A stretch of 64,000 nucleotides of DNA from Promerops cafer (GCA_013398275.1 VZSE01005944.1:1103153-1167152), one strand, 5' to 3'; counted from the first letter of the stretch, positions 27,217 to 40,219 are shown. Translations and numbers: made by a program. Notes: a model not told the origin generated them from the sequence alone.

Positions 27217-28406
27217 AAAGGACCTGCCATCCTCATCCCCTGCTTAGTGGGCTCTGCCTCCCTCACTAGCACCTCTACTCTCAATTCCCTGCAATAGTTT
27301 GTAAGTTCTCCTTTCTTGCTACCAGTCTTTCTGAATACTATCTAAGTTAACCTACTTCAGATTTTCTCCTGTGAGCTGAAATTTTTATTCTAATTAAGCA
27401 AAGGGGGTTTGCAGGCAAAATTGATTTATTCAGAGTTATAGAAGCATTCTTTGAATTAGCAAAGAAATGAACTGAAGCCCACTGAATAGCAGGCTACAAT
27501 AACACATCCTTTCTATCTTCACTGGCTGCCTTAGACTCCTGTTTGGATTTTCATATTTCAGGTTTTATATTTCCGATTCTGACAATGAACTGGGCTAAAA
27601 TCAGTTGAGAGCTGCAATCAAGAACTCATATTTCTGGACTCAACAAGGATGAAAGTTGTTCCCTGGTACCTACAAAGCACGGAGCTGCTGGACTGTACTG
27701 ATCTTAAGATGGTGACAATGCCTAGTTTCATGTTCACACCTTACTTCTGGATGTACTGCAATGTAATGTCACAGAAAGCTGGTCTGAAGCATAATGGCAG
27801 TTTCAGAACTGCTAAGCAGCAAGTGACTCAGGGCTCTACCAGAAAAGGTAAATGATGAGGAAAGGTGTTTCACAGCAATGATAACATCCACCAAAACTTG
27901 CTACCACAAAGCAATAGTCTTTTCAGCTCATTGACAAGCCCGTCACCATTTCGATGCATCAAGCCAATGTTTCCATTCAGAATGTATCTGAATGAAAAAA
28001 ACCCCAGTAAACACATATAAACTGGTTAAATCAGGCACAGCAAGGCAGGAAACCTTCAAGAAGGCTGCTAAGGGATAGAATCATTGCCCATTTCTGGCTG
28101 CTCTGTCACAAACCCAGTATTGTTCCCAAGATTCTTGACACAGCCCATAACCCACCAGCTGAGACTGACAAAATACCACCATCTACTGGTCTTCCCATCA
28201 CAGAGGCTTTCAGCCCTTCATCAGCTCCACAGAGCCTCAAAGTTTTCCAGTTTAGCACTGCAATTCATGAGTAAGGCCATCACCCCTCAGAACCCCCTGC
28301 AGCGGTGCCTGTTGTTACTTTGCCCTCTCTGCAAACATGGCTCAGCTAATGATGCACAGGACAAAAATTATCAGTGCTGCTCATCCTCACATGGCAAGCT
28401 GGAGCT

Positions 28407-28491
28407 CTGGGTGCCCGTGCAGGGACTGCCTTTCAGCTCGGATGCTCTCTCTGGCAACAGCCAGCAAAGGGCAGCTTTCACGGGCACCCAG
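28407..28491. repeat. GC-rich 85-nt hairpin with nested stems
   Basis: A perfect 13-bp outer stem pairs 28407-28419 (ctgggtgcccgtg) with 28479-28491 (cacgggcacccag). Inside it, ctgccttt at 28426-28433 can pair with aaagggcag at 28466-28474, leaving one bulged G. The apical region holds a further small stem, ctggc-aaca-gccag, at 28451-28464. A forward partial copy of the outer arm (cacgggcac) recurs at 28511-28519. Overall size and shape resemble a microRNA precursor, but the internal loop is uneven and the apex is itself folded. No known miRNA seed was recognised. Confidence 0.8.
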
Positions 28492-31184
28492 GCTGCGGGG
28501 AAAAAAGGGCCACGGGCACAGGAGTGGGCAATTTTAGGATGACCCCCTGTTGTCCTCCATTTCCCTTATCTCAAATCAGTTTTTAATCTCATTCCACAAA
28601 CCCTGCTTTCATCTACAGGTGCCTGTAAGCACTGAGTTTTCTGTCACCCTCCCCTCAGTTTATCCAGTGGGTTGCCTAGTCCTTCTCTCCTAGAAAACAA
28701 GGAGAATCAACATTGTTGATTCAGCTGGATTTTGGTGAATCAAAAGATATAAAATCCCATCAGTCTAAATACTTGACCTTTTATGGAATCTAGTCAAGTA
28801 CTTGGTGAGTGACAGTAAGTTTCACTGTAATGTTATATAATCAGTTAAAAATATTAACCAGTTATTCTCAAGACAGGTGTTTTTAAATAATTTAAAATTA
28901 CATAATTACAGGAGAAATTTAAGAATTTGATACACTTCAAGAGTATTTAGAAATGTGAGTGAAAGCAAAGTCTTGCAACTCTTCTGTCCAGCTGTCATTA
29001 TGAGAGCCCAGGACAGATGGGCTGACTGAAAATACATTGTTCCAGATAAAATTCCACAACTCCACAAGACCTACAGAAACAAGCAGGAGCCTTCCCTGCA
29101 CAGTTTGGTTTTTTTTCCCCAGAAAGCTACTGGAAGGCTACAAACATCCATGTAGTATGAACAGGAGAAATTTATATTTCCTCTCTTTTGTCCCAGCCAT
29201 ACTCTGGCTTTTATGTATTTTATGTCAATTATGAAGCATGACTGCAGTTATTATACTTTTAGGTGTTGAAGCAACATCCCATGATTAGTTTTTAATATTA
29301 TTTTGTGATTGAATACTTGAAGTCAGCGATAGCCTTGCTCTACTCTTGTAATTTCTTTTATTGCGTTGTTTTCCCATATAATATAGAAGGTTCATTAAGA
29401 AAGCAGCAAGCTGAGGGATATTACTGAAAGCACATACTTAAAGGAAAAGTGCATAGTCAATACAAACATATTAATTGGTGTACATCAAACAACAATGATT
29501 CTTTCACCAATATGTTAAAGTTTTATGAGCCATTTTCTTTCTGCTTCTGTGGAAAGGCATTAATAATCAGTCAACTGATCTAGGGTACACCTACACCATA
29601 TACCTTTTGTATTGACTGCCTGGGTCTAAGGATATCAGCAGAGTAGGTGATATTTATAGCTTTGCATGCTCCAGACAATCAAACATTGCTAGAGGTAACT
29701 CTAAAACAAGGTGAGATAATTAGATTTATCATGAGGTTGAAAGCATAAAGAGAGGGACCATATATATTAGATATTGTCTCCTTTACAAAGGAAAGATGGA
29801 TTAATAAAAGCTATTAAAAACTTGAATTAATGCATATTTTATAGACTCTACAGCATTAAGGGGAAGATTAAACTTAAAGGTGGCCATTTCAGGCTTTATG
29901 CAGCATTTCATAAATTTATTTCTATCCCTTGAAGTAATGTGGGTGTAATGCCAGCAGACCAATTATGTTACCAGAATGAAGTAACCATCAATAGCAGCTT
30001 TGCTTGAGATGCAGAACTGCAGAGACACCTTCACATTTGAATTCACTCTTTTTACACCATACATAGAAAAGAATATCTTTTTATAGGAAATACTTTTTGT
30101 TTTCATCAAGTTTTTACCATTTTGGTAGATTTCAGGAAGTATTTAAAATTCTCAGCCAAAGTGTTTTCAAGACTGAGGGAAAAACAGGATTAGTTAATAT
30201 ATTTTGATTAAGTGAATTTGAGAGACAGACGATGATACAAAACCTACTGTAGCTAAATGAAAGAGCTGTACTGTCTGAAAAATGTAACTTCATGTAAAAA
30301 TCACTCGAAATCACAGAACTAAAGCCTGTTGCCATATTTCTGAGCCTTGGGATCCCACATGTTCTGCATTTGAAAGTAGAATCTGTATTGACAAATAACC
30401 AGAAGGAGTATGGGGGAGTCAAGGCATTATGAAGGGCAGAAAGCCCAAGCCAGCCCCAGAAGCCTCTTGTTGGAAAATCAAGGACAGAGTAAAAGACACA
30501 AAATTGAAGAAAAAAAATCAAGGAGGGATGTTGTAAAGAAAATTTCCTTTAAGTGATGCACAAAAAGAGAGGTAGAGTGTATTTGCATTCAATATACTTG
30601 GCAGATCACACCAAACAGAGCCAAGAGACTTGATCTATCAGTTTTCTATTTCCAAATGAGAGCTACATAAAAGTGGTTAAGCTTATCAGTTTATGATAAG
30701 AAGGATCCTCTCCTTTTATTATGGAAGCTTACTTAAAATGTGTATTCTGTTTGTAGGTGGAAAAAATTGGTTACAATGGTTAAAAGTTTATAGACTGGGA
30801 GAAAGTGCATGTTAGTTACTAAATGGTTTTAGAAAGAAAATTAAGTTGGTATGGTTGAAAAGTGAAATCAATGATGCAATTTGGAAGATGGTGTTTGGAT
30901 TTTTTAAAAAAATTCTATTTCTACACTAATATAGGCAAGATAGATATAAAACAGGAAGAACAAAATCACAGATGAACTTGCTAACAGCATAAATTCTAAA
31001 ACCATCTTCTTTTAAACATGCCAGAGAGTCTGTAGGGCCAATCCATGTTTACAGTCAGAAAGATGTCCAAAGGAATGAATTTTTTCTCCTCCACATCTTG
31101 AAAGCTAATTCAGTTAAGCTATATCACAAATGTCCTTTATGATGGACATGTCAGACAGACCATCCAACTATCAGTAGAATAGAA

Positions 31185-31512
31185 TTAAAAACAGATTGGT
31201 GAAATGAATAATCAGCAAATCCCCAAGACCAAGCGATTTTCAGTAAGATGTTCTAGAGGCAGTCAGGTATGAAATTACTATAATGTGGTAATACATAATC
31301 TTTTGCTTATAAGTACCTTGGTGCCAGAAAAATAGAGGGGGCTGATGTAATACCAAGATTTCAAGACAGTTCTTTTGGGATTTGGAGAACTACAGACTAG
31401 TAAACCAGCTACAAGGACTTTCAGAATGATCTCAGGGTACCAAAGGATAAAGTTCTAGAAGGCCACATAAAATTTAATGTAGAAAAATCTGAAGTGATAT
31501 AAATTGGAAAAC
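31185..31512 (+). mobile_element. Ancient CR1/L3-type LINE relic (reverse transcriptase region)
   Basis: This is a degraded plus-strand fragment of an old CR1/L3-clade LINE. Several blocks match the reverse-transcriptase region of that clade in the right order. First is a segment around caaatccccaagacc (family: K-SPGPDG). Next come a block around aggtatgaaattac (family: YEI), and cttggtgccagaaaaatag followed by gctgatgtaatacc (family: VPEDWR-ANV-PI). The next block is gagaactacagactagtaaa (family: NYRPVSL). About 60 bases later the sequence jumps to ataaaatttaatgtagaaaa and tctgaagtgatataaattgg (family: KFNV-K-EV-H-GK). That block normally lies several hundred bases further on, so the copy has an internal deletion. 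Stops and frameshifts interrupt every frame. Its divergence is much greater than that of the CR1 copy at 22.6 kb. Boundaries are approximate, and upstream sequence could include more unrecognised element. Confidence 0.72.
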
Positions 31513-34500
31513 ACTTGTAACTTTAGGCAGAGTTAGGCCTTTGAATTTTCATTACATTTTTCATGCCTACTTTTGGTGGAGATTTCAGGAAGCTCATTCT
31601 ACTTCTAATGCTAACCACGGTTTTTGAAACCTCTTTTGTTCTGAGAAATTAAACCATAGGATTTTTAGTAGTCCCTGATATGTGCTGCATAAACCCCAAA
31701 TTTGGAAGCAAAACTAAATTTAGAGATAAACTCTCCAATGTGGAAGTGCAAAAGAGTATTTCCATTTCTATCCTTATTTCAATTCCAATAAATTTTAGCC
31801 AACTAGGAAAAAAGTATCACTGAATCTTTGTAAAGTCATATCCCCTTGTAATTCAGAGTCCACTTGTATGTTATATCTTTGATTGGCAATAGGCTTATTT
31901 TCCTCATTTACAGTCTTTAACCTCAGTCTTTTTATACTGTGTTCTGAATAAACCAAATATGCAAAATTAATTTCCTTATCTGGATGTAATTCAGGGGGAT
32001 TGATTTAACTCTTCAGATTATTTACTACCGAGCTAATTTTGCCTTTTGTTCATGAAATAATAGGGCACAGCTCTGGCTGGTAAACCCGACTGTGTCAGCC
32101 CTCTCAGCCAGCAAGGGCATGATGACTTCTGAGTTCTGTGAATGATGGGTGGGAACCACTTCAGTGGGTGAGAAAAATTTCCTACTCTAAGCACTACATA
32201 AATAAGTAAAGAATACTTTCTTTGTACTAGGTGGAGGGAGACTGCCAGGTATTTGAGAAATGTTTTGTAAGAATACTTGCAAAAGCTGTCCAGAAGAGAT
32301 TGACAGCAGAGAGTATAGGTAGATTTTTATGAAGACAAGGTTGTACACAGTTTTCTGCATGGATTTTACTTATTTACAGAGGAATTACACCATGATATAC
32401 TTAGATACACACAGAAGAAGATAAAAAAGGCAGTTTGACCCAGTGGGGTGTGCAGAGCACACTGTGGTCCCCTCCTAACTCACCACTGGTGAGTAAAGCT
32501 CTGCATCATCCCATGCAATAGCCATAGAAACCATACCTCCATAATCATAACAAAAAATGAGAAATTAAAAAAATGGTGGAACAAGGAACTAGCAAAAACC
32601 TGCCTTCATGGGAAAATGTGCTTTCACCTGTAATATTTTTTAAAAAAATTATATCTTACCCTATGTGACATGGAAGAAGTGTTTTTTAGAAGTATTTGAA
32701 GACAAAGGTCTCTACAACCAAAATGCCTTCCTCTCTGAAGTACAGTGTAGTAAGTGATTAACCAGCACAAGCAACACAACACAGCTCTTAACGGTGGGAA
32801 TTGGAGAACATAATCAGCAAATAATGCAAATTACTGCTAATCAAATAAATTAGTTCATTGCTTATGATTAGTAAAGAATTCAATTCCATCTGCAAAGTGC
32901 TGTCTGTAGGAAATTCAGCCGAAGGATATGCAGCTTGATCAGTAAAGTTTGTAAATAACTTTGCAGCTGAAGTGTGTTGTTCAACTAGTGAAGTTGTAGC
33001 TCAGTTGCCAAAGTACTTCAAAATATCCACAGCTGAGATGCAGAGAAACTCAGCTAGAGAGACAGGTGCCCGGATCTATGACAAATTCAACAAAATTAGG
33101 AGTGTATTCATCTGCACTAACAGTACACACAAAAAGGAGTATAAATAATATCTCAGTCATTACACTGCTCTGCTCAGCAAAACGTACAACTACATGACCT
33201 GCAAAGTATAGTGTTAAATTAATAAATGCATCTCAGTCAACACAGAGAGAGTCTGGTCATTAACTTATCACCCTGGTGGCCATGGTATTTGGGAAGTTAT
33301 GAGAATGGGGTGTGCCTACAGGACAACACGCTTGCCAGGGAATAGTACTGAACTAGGAAAACAGGCAACTGCACTGTTATTTTCCCTTCCATAATTTCCT
33401 GCACTACTAACAGCATGCAAAGTCCTCAGCAGGATTGAAATAATAATCTCCAGGGATGCATCACAAGGCTGTGGTTTATGATCTTTTAGGGTTGCTCTTT
33501 TCTGTTTGGGATAAGACCTGGAGTTGAAGTATCATGTGCAGAGGTACCTTCCAGCTGCGTTGACTTGTGACATGGTATTTTATGTTTGGGTTTCAGCTGC
33601 GATGCCCACAGTTACGGCAGGGATATTTTCAGTTATTTTCCTGTCCTGAGCTGGAGGTGACTCTACAGTGGTGTGTTGTGCTTTCATATTCAGTCCTAGT
33701 GCTGCTCAAACTGGCCTACATAGTTAACCCCTGCATTTTGCTACCAGCAAAGCAATGAGTTAAACTGGAAATTAATGTGGCTGAAGAATAAGGCCCTTCC
33801 CCTTCCAACCTGCTTTCAACCAGACAAGTGTTCTGCTCTTGTTTGCTGCTCAGTGACATGAACAGCTTTGGGAAGGGGCAGTAGAAAGACAGGACTGTGG
33901 AACAGGGTTTGCTGGTGCTTCTTCTGCAAGAGATGCCTGAGGCACTACGGCCTCACCAAATTTTGAGTCTCAAGAAGTCAAAGATCACAGTGTGGGCTCT
34001 GTATAGACCTGCTCACAACAGCTACAATCTCAGTGGTGGTCAAAGCCAACCAAGAACCTGGAACTACTGCTATGCCTGCAGACTAACAAACCACAAGCAT
34101 GTCCTTAGGAATACTTATTTCCAAGACACTTGTAGGGACAAAGCCTGTATTAATGTCTACTAAAATTTGGAGAGTTGAGAACACAAGAGTTATGTCACAC
34201 TTACAACACACTTTCAGGGACTCTAAAGTGTATATGGCTAACACCTGAAAATACAGTATGGTTGAAGATAAATAAAAGTTGTAATACATATGCACTTTAC
34301 ATCATGTGCAAATAATGCTTGCTCTACGTAACACCCAACTGCCTGCAAGCTGAACAAACAGGGACACTAGATCTGAGTTAAAATTATTTTTCTGTTGGTT
34401 TCCTTTTATAATCCACTCAGAGCCTGGAATCAAAGTGACATTTTGCTCTCTAAGGTGCTTTAATTATTTTGTTTCTTATTTTCATACCAAATTAACTTTT

Positions 34501-37500
34501 TAGAAGAGATTAGCATGGCAAATATATCCTGAAGTACATAAAGCAAGTGCTTCTTGCATAAACTGTAGGAATAAACATCTTAATAAGTCAATTGGTGATT
34601 GAAAATGCTTCCTTTGTTGACTCTAATTTACTAGGAGCACAAAGAACAGTAACTGGAAAACCTTCTTACTTCACAGAAGGAGAAGAATTCCTTAAGATGG
34701 TCACATACATTCCTCCATCACCATACTCTAAAACCTCAATGAGCCAAGGCACAGATGGTCAGAAGGGCAGTTCAAAATTCCTAATTTTACAGAAGGAATG
34801 GCTTTTTAAGTAAAATGAAATCATCTCTATTTTATAGTGAAGTACAGTCCATATCAGAAAATCATACACCTCCTCTCTCTAGTTTTCAATTTCTTGGCTT
34901 TAGCAATTACTAAGGTCTAACAACATGGTATATCACAAGTACGGAGTCAAAGTACATACTTCATGAAGTTCTAACTTGCTTCAAGTGAAATTTATTAATT
35001 TCATAACACTGCAGGGAAACACAGAGTTCACCCTTGACCAAATGCATGTATTTCATAGCCCATTGGAGAGTGATGGTTATCAGCAATTTAATATTTAGCT
35101 ATCCCCCTTAATCCTGCACTGAATGACAAAATGACCACTGCCTTCACTGGGCCACAGAACAAGGCAGGGAAAAAAGATGCAAACAGATGCTTCTACAAAG
35201 CTGGGGTAGTTGACCATGGAATTGAACATCCAATGTTACTTGAGGAAGAAGTAGCCTTGAAACTTAGTGTCCACTAACTTGATAACCAATCAATCTCTCT
35301 CATCAGTCTTCTCTGTGTGCACTCAGTCTCAATCTCTATGTAAATTCTTTGGGCATAACTTAATTTTTTATTCAATTCTTTTGCAAAGCATGGAAGTCCA
35401 CCCAATAAAGCAGAATAATCCCAAATAAATCCCCATTTTCATCATGAATGCCAATGAAATAAATTTTAGTGATTGAAAAGAATGCTTGGTGAAAATTGTG
35501 AAATTATCATGAATCATATTTATTTCACAAGTTTGCTGGAACGAGACCCCTGGCACTGAAATAGTTATAGAGGAGTGACAACAGAGATCTGTACATGAAG
35601 AGATTAGAAAACAAGCTAAAAAGAGCTAGGAACTGATAGAAAGGGTGTTTTATAGCTCAGATCCTGCAGTGAACTACAAATTCAAAACTATTCTGTTACC
35701 CGAACTGTGTCATTTTCTGCTACTAATGGTACAATTAAAAGTTCAGTCTAATGAACTAGAACTATTTGAACAAGCTTTGACAGAGGATGTTACTCTGCAA
35801 AGGCTTTCTATCAGCATATACAATATTTTATACTACTAAGCAAATGTATTGAGCTGTTCACAGAGCCTGCAAAAAAACCCACAAGGTATGTGGACGTGGA
35901 AGGGAATCCATGTTATCCTTTCTGCTTGCAACTGTGGGGAACAGTTTGACTGGGAACAGCTGGGATGGTCTAACTGATTCAAATGAGCATTCAGCTTGTT
36001 GTTTAGATCATCGAGTTGGTTATGTAAATGAGCTTTCTATGGAAGATGATGAGCAGAGGTTTTTTTTATTTCCCTTGGGTTCTCATATGGTGTAATGATC
36101 AAAAGCATTTTCACCAGGAAAATAGCATCAGTGTTTAAGACAATCATTCTCCTCTGATGGTGGACAGCACTATTAGATAGTTTGATTTACACAGAGCAGG
36201 AGTAAGATTTTTCAGTGTTGTAAAAGGCAGGAAAAAAAAGGGAAATATTTTTGATACAGATAAAGTTCTGTAGATCCTCAACTAGGAATTAATTATTCAT
36301 TACACAGATTTCTGCACCACTGTGAATGGTACAGGATTCCACCATGATTTGGGTCAAGGTGCATCACGGGATACTATAGAGGTAGTACCAGGTTTGCACC
36401 TTCAGGGACTGCAAGAGCAATTTAGGGCCTTGAATTCTGTTTAGAAATTCAATCAACTGTAACTTAGTAACCTTTCAAGTGCTACAAAGAAGCCTTAGAA
36501 GCATTTTAGACATCACTCAAAGATGTCAGCTTTCCTAAAAAATTGTTTCACAATTAATTTACTAATCTTCTAGAACTGAATCTCCTAGATAGGATACTAC
36601 CACAGGAAAATAAAGATCTGCTTCCAAATGAATACAGTAAGAATTCCAGACAAAGTCTTCTTCAGATATAACACCCCTAGACATGTTTGGTGCCATTAGC
36701 CTTTGGAATGTTAACTCTTGGGTTTACAGTTGTCTTAGGCTAATAAATAGATTCTAATAGACTAGCATGTGAAATCAAGAGTGTTTGTTTAAAGATTAAA
36801 AGCAGGACGAGAAACCAATATTGAAATGGAATTATTTTGATGGTTTCCATATTTTTAAAATTATAATAATTATAAAATAAAAGCATATGTGCTTTGTAAT
36901 TACATTGTATTTTTATTAGTTTTTACATTTCAATAACCTTGGAAACCCAAATTTTTAAAAAAAAATTATTTCAGTGCTCAAATGAAGTAACTTAAAATTT
37001 ACGTATCATTTAGGGGGTAGACATTGGCAACTAAATCAAACTTTTTAGGACTAAGAACTGAAACCACATCAATTATGGAATTCGCATAGAAGAATTTTAG
37101 AAACCAGACTATTAGACTTATTTAGATACCGTCTTGGTAATGTTCCTAGCAGACTGTACTTCTAGAAGTATATGTTGCAGTTAGAATAGCACGCTGAATG
37201 TGCAGCAGTGACATTAGAAATTAAAGAATGAATATAGTAATCTGGAATTGCCTGGTTGAATTGATTGCCATTGACTTTGCTTTTTACATTTAGACCAGAA
37301 AAGAATGGAATATTCTGCTTTCAAATGAGTCAACAATTTCAGAACATTCCTGTCACTGTTGAGTGCAAAGTCTCCTGCTTTTTTCTGGACATAATATCAG
37401 TGGGTAGGTAGTGTAAATACTGCGGCTTAAGAATCAGACACTTTCTTTCATGAATACAAAAAGCAGTTTTGCTAAACAAAACAGTTTAGTTGCTTCTGAG

Positions 37501-37805
37501 GTAGACTACTTTTAAATCACAAGAGCTTTCATCCTCTTTGAACATTTGCTTCCTTCTTTTGGAATGTTAAATAGTTTCTCTTCCAAGCTGTCCTGGGAAA
37601 AAACATCTCTGGTTTCAGCACAGTGGAGCAATGTGTCTGCTATAATGAAGTATAATGAAACTTATCCTCGGACAATAAAGAGCTAGGATATTTGATAGAA
37701 GTTTATTTGTGTATTTCTTAAATATATGAAAAGAGCTATTATAATGGAGATAGAAAAATATATTCACAAGCATGAATGTACATAGGACCTGTGATTTCCA
37801 GTTCG
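31513..37805. other. Non-coding AT-rich sequence
   Basis: I see no gene, element or structural RNA here. Open frames are short (under about 90 codons) and without motifs. The segment about 36.83-36.97 kb is extremely AT-rich. Confidence 0.65.
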
Positions 37806-37897
37806 AAGCCTCTGTGGCCACTGAACCATCACGGAGATGAGGTTCAGTGGCCATGAGGGCTCTTTATCTGCCAAAGAGCCCTCATGGTTTGGTTACC
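37806..37897. repeat. Compound inverted repeat: two overlapping perfect hairpins
   Basis: Two perfect stems sit side by side and share three bases. Stem 1 pairs 37815-37827 (tggccactgaacc) with 37841-37853 (ggttcagtggcca) across a 13-nt loop. Stem 2 pairs 37851-37865 (ccatgagggctcttt) with 37873-37887 (aaagagccctcatgg) across a 7-nt loop. The outer flanks also match: gaagcctctgtggccactg on the left resembles, in the same direction, the right copy aagagccctcatggtttgg. The middle block is the reverse complement of both. The region therefore reads as copy, inverted copy, diverged copy of one segment of about 24 bases. This is most simply explained by template switching during replication. A structured transcript is an alternative. 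Confidence 0.9.
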
Positions 37898-39574
37898 TGC
37901 AGCTATCCAGCACATATTTCTGTGAATATTTCATTTTTCATATTCATCCTTCATGCAAGACTTGAAACTTTGTGCGTACTTCAAGCTACATTTTTTCTGG
38001 TACTTTCAAGAGGCAGAATCCAGTCTTTTGAGGAGTCTCAGAGGTAATTTCCATCTGAAGCCATTGCTATTCAATGGCAATATAAGTGAGGAGGCCAGAG
38101 ATCACTCCACTGCTACTGAGCTCATGCCAGTCATGAGTACTACAGATGTTTATTCTATCAGCAGATGGAAACTTCATGGGTCATTTTGCCTCCTTCCCAA
38201 GGGTAAATGTCAGTTTGTCTGAGACTTGAAAACCCGCTCTCTTGTCACCAGGTCAAAATGCTGACCTAATCAGTAACAGCAACATTTTAGGTTAGACATG
38301 GGGGAATCTTTTGATACATTAGCTGCTGACTCAAGCATATGCCCATGAAAATGTGTCCTTTCTCCTTTGAGACTCAGGTTCTATCTTGCATGTTTAATAT
38401 CAAGGCTGTTATTTTTAGCAGACATCATACCATTTTTACCTTTGAGAACAGTATTAATGGACCATGGATAAGCCATCAGAAAAAAATAAATTGACTCTAA
38501 CCTGAATTCTACACTACATAAGGTACATCATGAACAACTCTGCACTAATGTGTTTTAAAATTCAGACTGAGGTACCCATTAGTTATGTTCAATAGAAGCA
38601 TGAGAGTATTCCTCCTCCTTTAATTTATCAGTACAGCATTGAAATCATACAAGCACATTGCAGAGACAAGGGTTTTTTTTCCATAATCTACAAAAATCAG
38701 AAACCTTATAAGAATCACAGCTCAGGGTTCAGACTTATTAGGTGACTGTAACTAAGCAAGTGAAGCTACAGCTCAAAAATCTTCCCATATTCAATAAGTT
38801 GCCAGAAGTCATTGGACATTGTGAATGCAGTTCTACATATGTTGTTATGCTTGAGTGTGTCATATGCAGCATAAAAAGGAGGAAACTGATAAAGAGAGGT
38901 TTAAAATCCACTTCCCCTGATTTTCAGATTGCTCAGAAATTGAAAATACTAAAATTACCAAGCCATTAACACGCCTCCAGTCTACTTGGAGCAGCCGATT
39001 TTTGAAATGAAACGTTCTATATGCTTATACAACCCATAGTTTCCAACCAAAAATAAGATTTAAAAAAAAAATTGAACACTTTTTTTTCCCCTAAAGCCAC
39101 TTACAGCACTACTTCTCATTATTTATATCCTTATTTTATGCACACATGTCCTTCTGACCTGAAAGGACAATGAAGTTAAATTTATGATGTCTACAGAGTG
39201 ACAAACCATTAGAACACCTATGTTAAAACCCATGCTTGCCCCACACTCTCCGCTAGCTCTCAAGTTCCAGTTTTGATTGTTGCTTATATAACCCTGTTTA
39301 ACGAAGTTAAATCAAATTGGCAAGGTTTATTATCTTGTAAGTACTGCCTATGCAAACAGGATCCTCTGAAGTGGAATCACTCGATTCCATATTTTCACAG
39401 AAGCTGTACTAAAGTTACACAGTTGTGTGGCACATTTGCTCTCTGATCCCAGGGCCGGAATGACAGCCAGGCTTTATACGAGACAGTCACCTGGATTTGG
39501 GGAGCATGGAAACTTTTGAAAGATATGCACAGCTGCCTTTTTCTAGAGTCATTTTATTATCATCCCTGCCACTT
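37898..39574. other. Non-coding sequence
   Basis: No supportable feature lies between the compound inverted repeat and the MIR-like relic. The open frames here are short and lack motifs. Confidence 0.6.
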
Positions 39575-39715
39575 TCCTGCTGCTGGATCTTGGAAAATTT
39601 AGTCCCCCATCTGTACCTCATTTTCCTCATTTCTGAAAACGGAATATCGTCATTAATCAGTACAGCCTTGGGGATCCTGCAGTTCATTGACCAGAGCTAA
39701 AACAGTGTTGCTATT
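39575..39715 (+). repeat. MIR-like (CORE-SINE) relic
   Basis: This resembles the right part of a MIR-type tRNA-derived SINE. Recognisable words in order are gatcttgg (family: gacCTTGGgcaa), the block at 39611-39640 with acctcattttcctcattt followed by ctgaaaacgg (family: CCTCAgTTTCCTCAtcTgtaAAAtGG), and a weaker tail near 39700 (aaacagtg). MIR elements spread before amniotes split, and birds keep only scattered, very diverged copies, which suits the poor preservation here. No tRNA-like promoter boxes could be made out at the 5' side. A chance resemblance of the pyrimidine-rich block is possible. Confidence 0.5.
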
Positions 39716-40195
39716 ATTACTCTAAAGCAACTTATATTACTACGTAGCTGATGCTGTACTGAGTTGTCCCAATAATCTGTTTTGTGATTTGAAGCAATTT
39801 CCTGATATGCAGCTGAGAAATCAGCTTGAGTCCAGTCTTAAACCTTTAATGTCCTTCTAATTAAGCAGTTACTTTTATGAAGAACTGTTCCTTAGAAGGA
39901 AAGGCTTATAGAACTAGGTTTTTATTGTAAGGAATAAAATGTTGAAAGCATGCTTTTAATTATTCATGAAGGTCATGACTACTTATAATAAATACACATA
40001 TAGCTGTATATGCACAAAATAAGTTTTGAGAATCAACTGTACAGTGGCCTCAAGGCTGTTTCAACTCTGCATGTTCAATCCTGGATTTACATTCACCTCA
40101 ACAAGAAATTGCAACAAATGTACACAGCTGGGTTGATAACAATCTGAGTATTACTGTCTTTCAAAGTGTTCCTCAATAAATATTTTAGGAAAATT

Positions 40196-40219
40196 CTTGT
40201 ATATGCTCTTGTATATGCT
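40196..40219 (+). repeat. 12-bp tandem duplication
   Basis: Two exact copies of cttgtatatgct lie side by side, followed by a partial third unit. About 50 bases downstream aatattggaatt also occurs twice, so this short interval has suffered more than one small duplication. Confidence 0.85.

Larger units (their letters stand above)
23152..31184. other. Non-coding AT-rich sequence
   Basis: No exon is supportable. The interval contains homopolymer tracts at 24.1-24.6 kb, a small CpG-containing knot near 25.73-25.80 kb, the hairpin at 27.18 kb and the GC-rich patch with a strong hairpin at 28.4-28.5 kb. Open frames of about 150 codons at 26.2 and 28.1 kb show no domain. Confidence 0.65.

Noticed and set aside
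28084..28542. 152-codon plus-strand open frame
   Set aside because: It overlaps a GC-richer patch and the perfect hairpin at 28407-28491, with other frames open over the same bases. No domain is recognised.
32824..32831. POU octamer ATGCAAAT in an AT-rich cluster
   Set aside because: The octamer or its complement also occurs at 11863, 22074 and 25531 and in other places, as expected by chance in AT-rich DNA.
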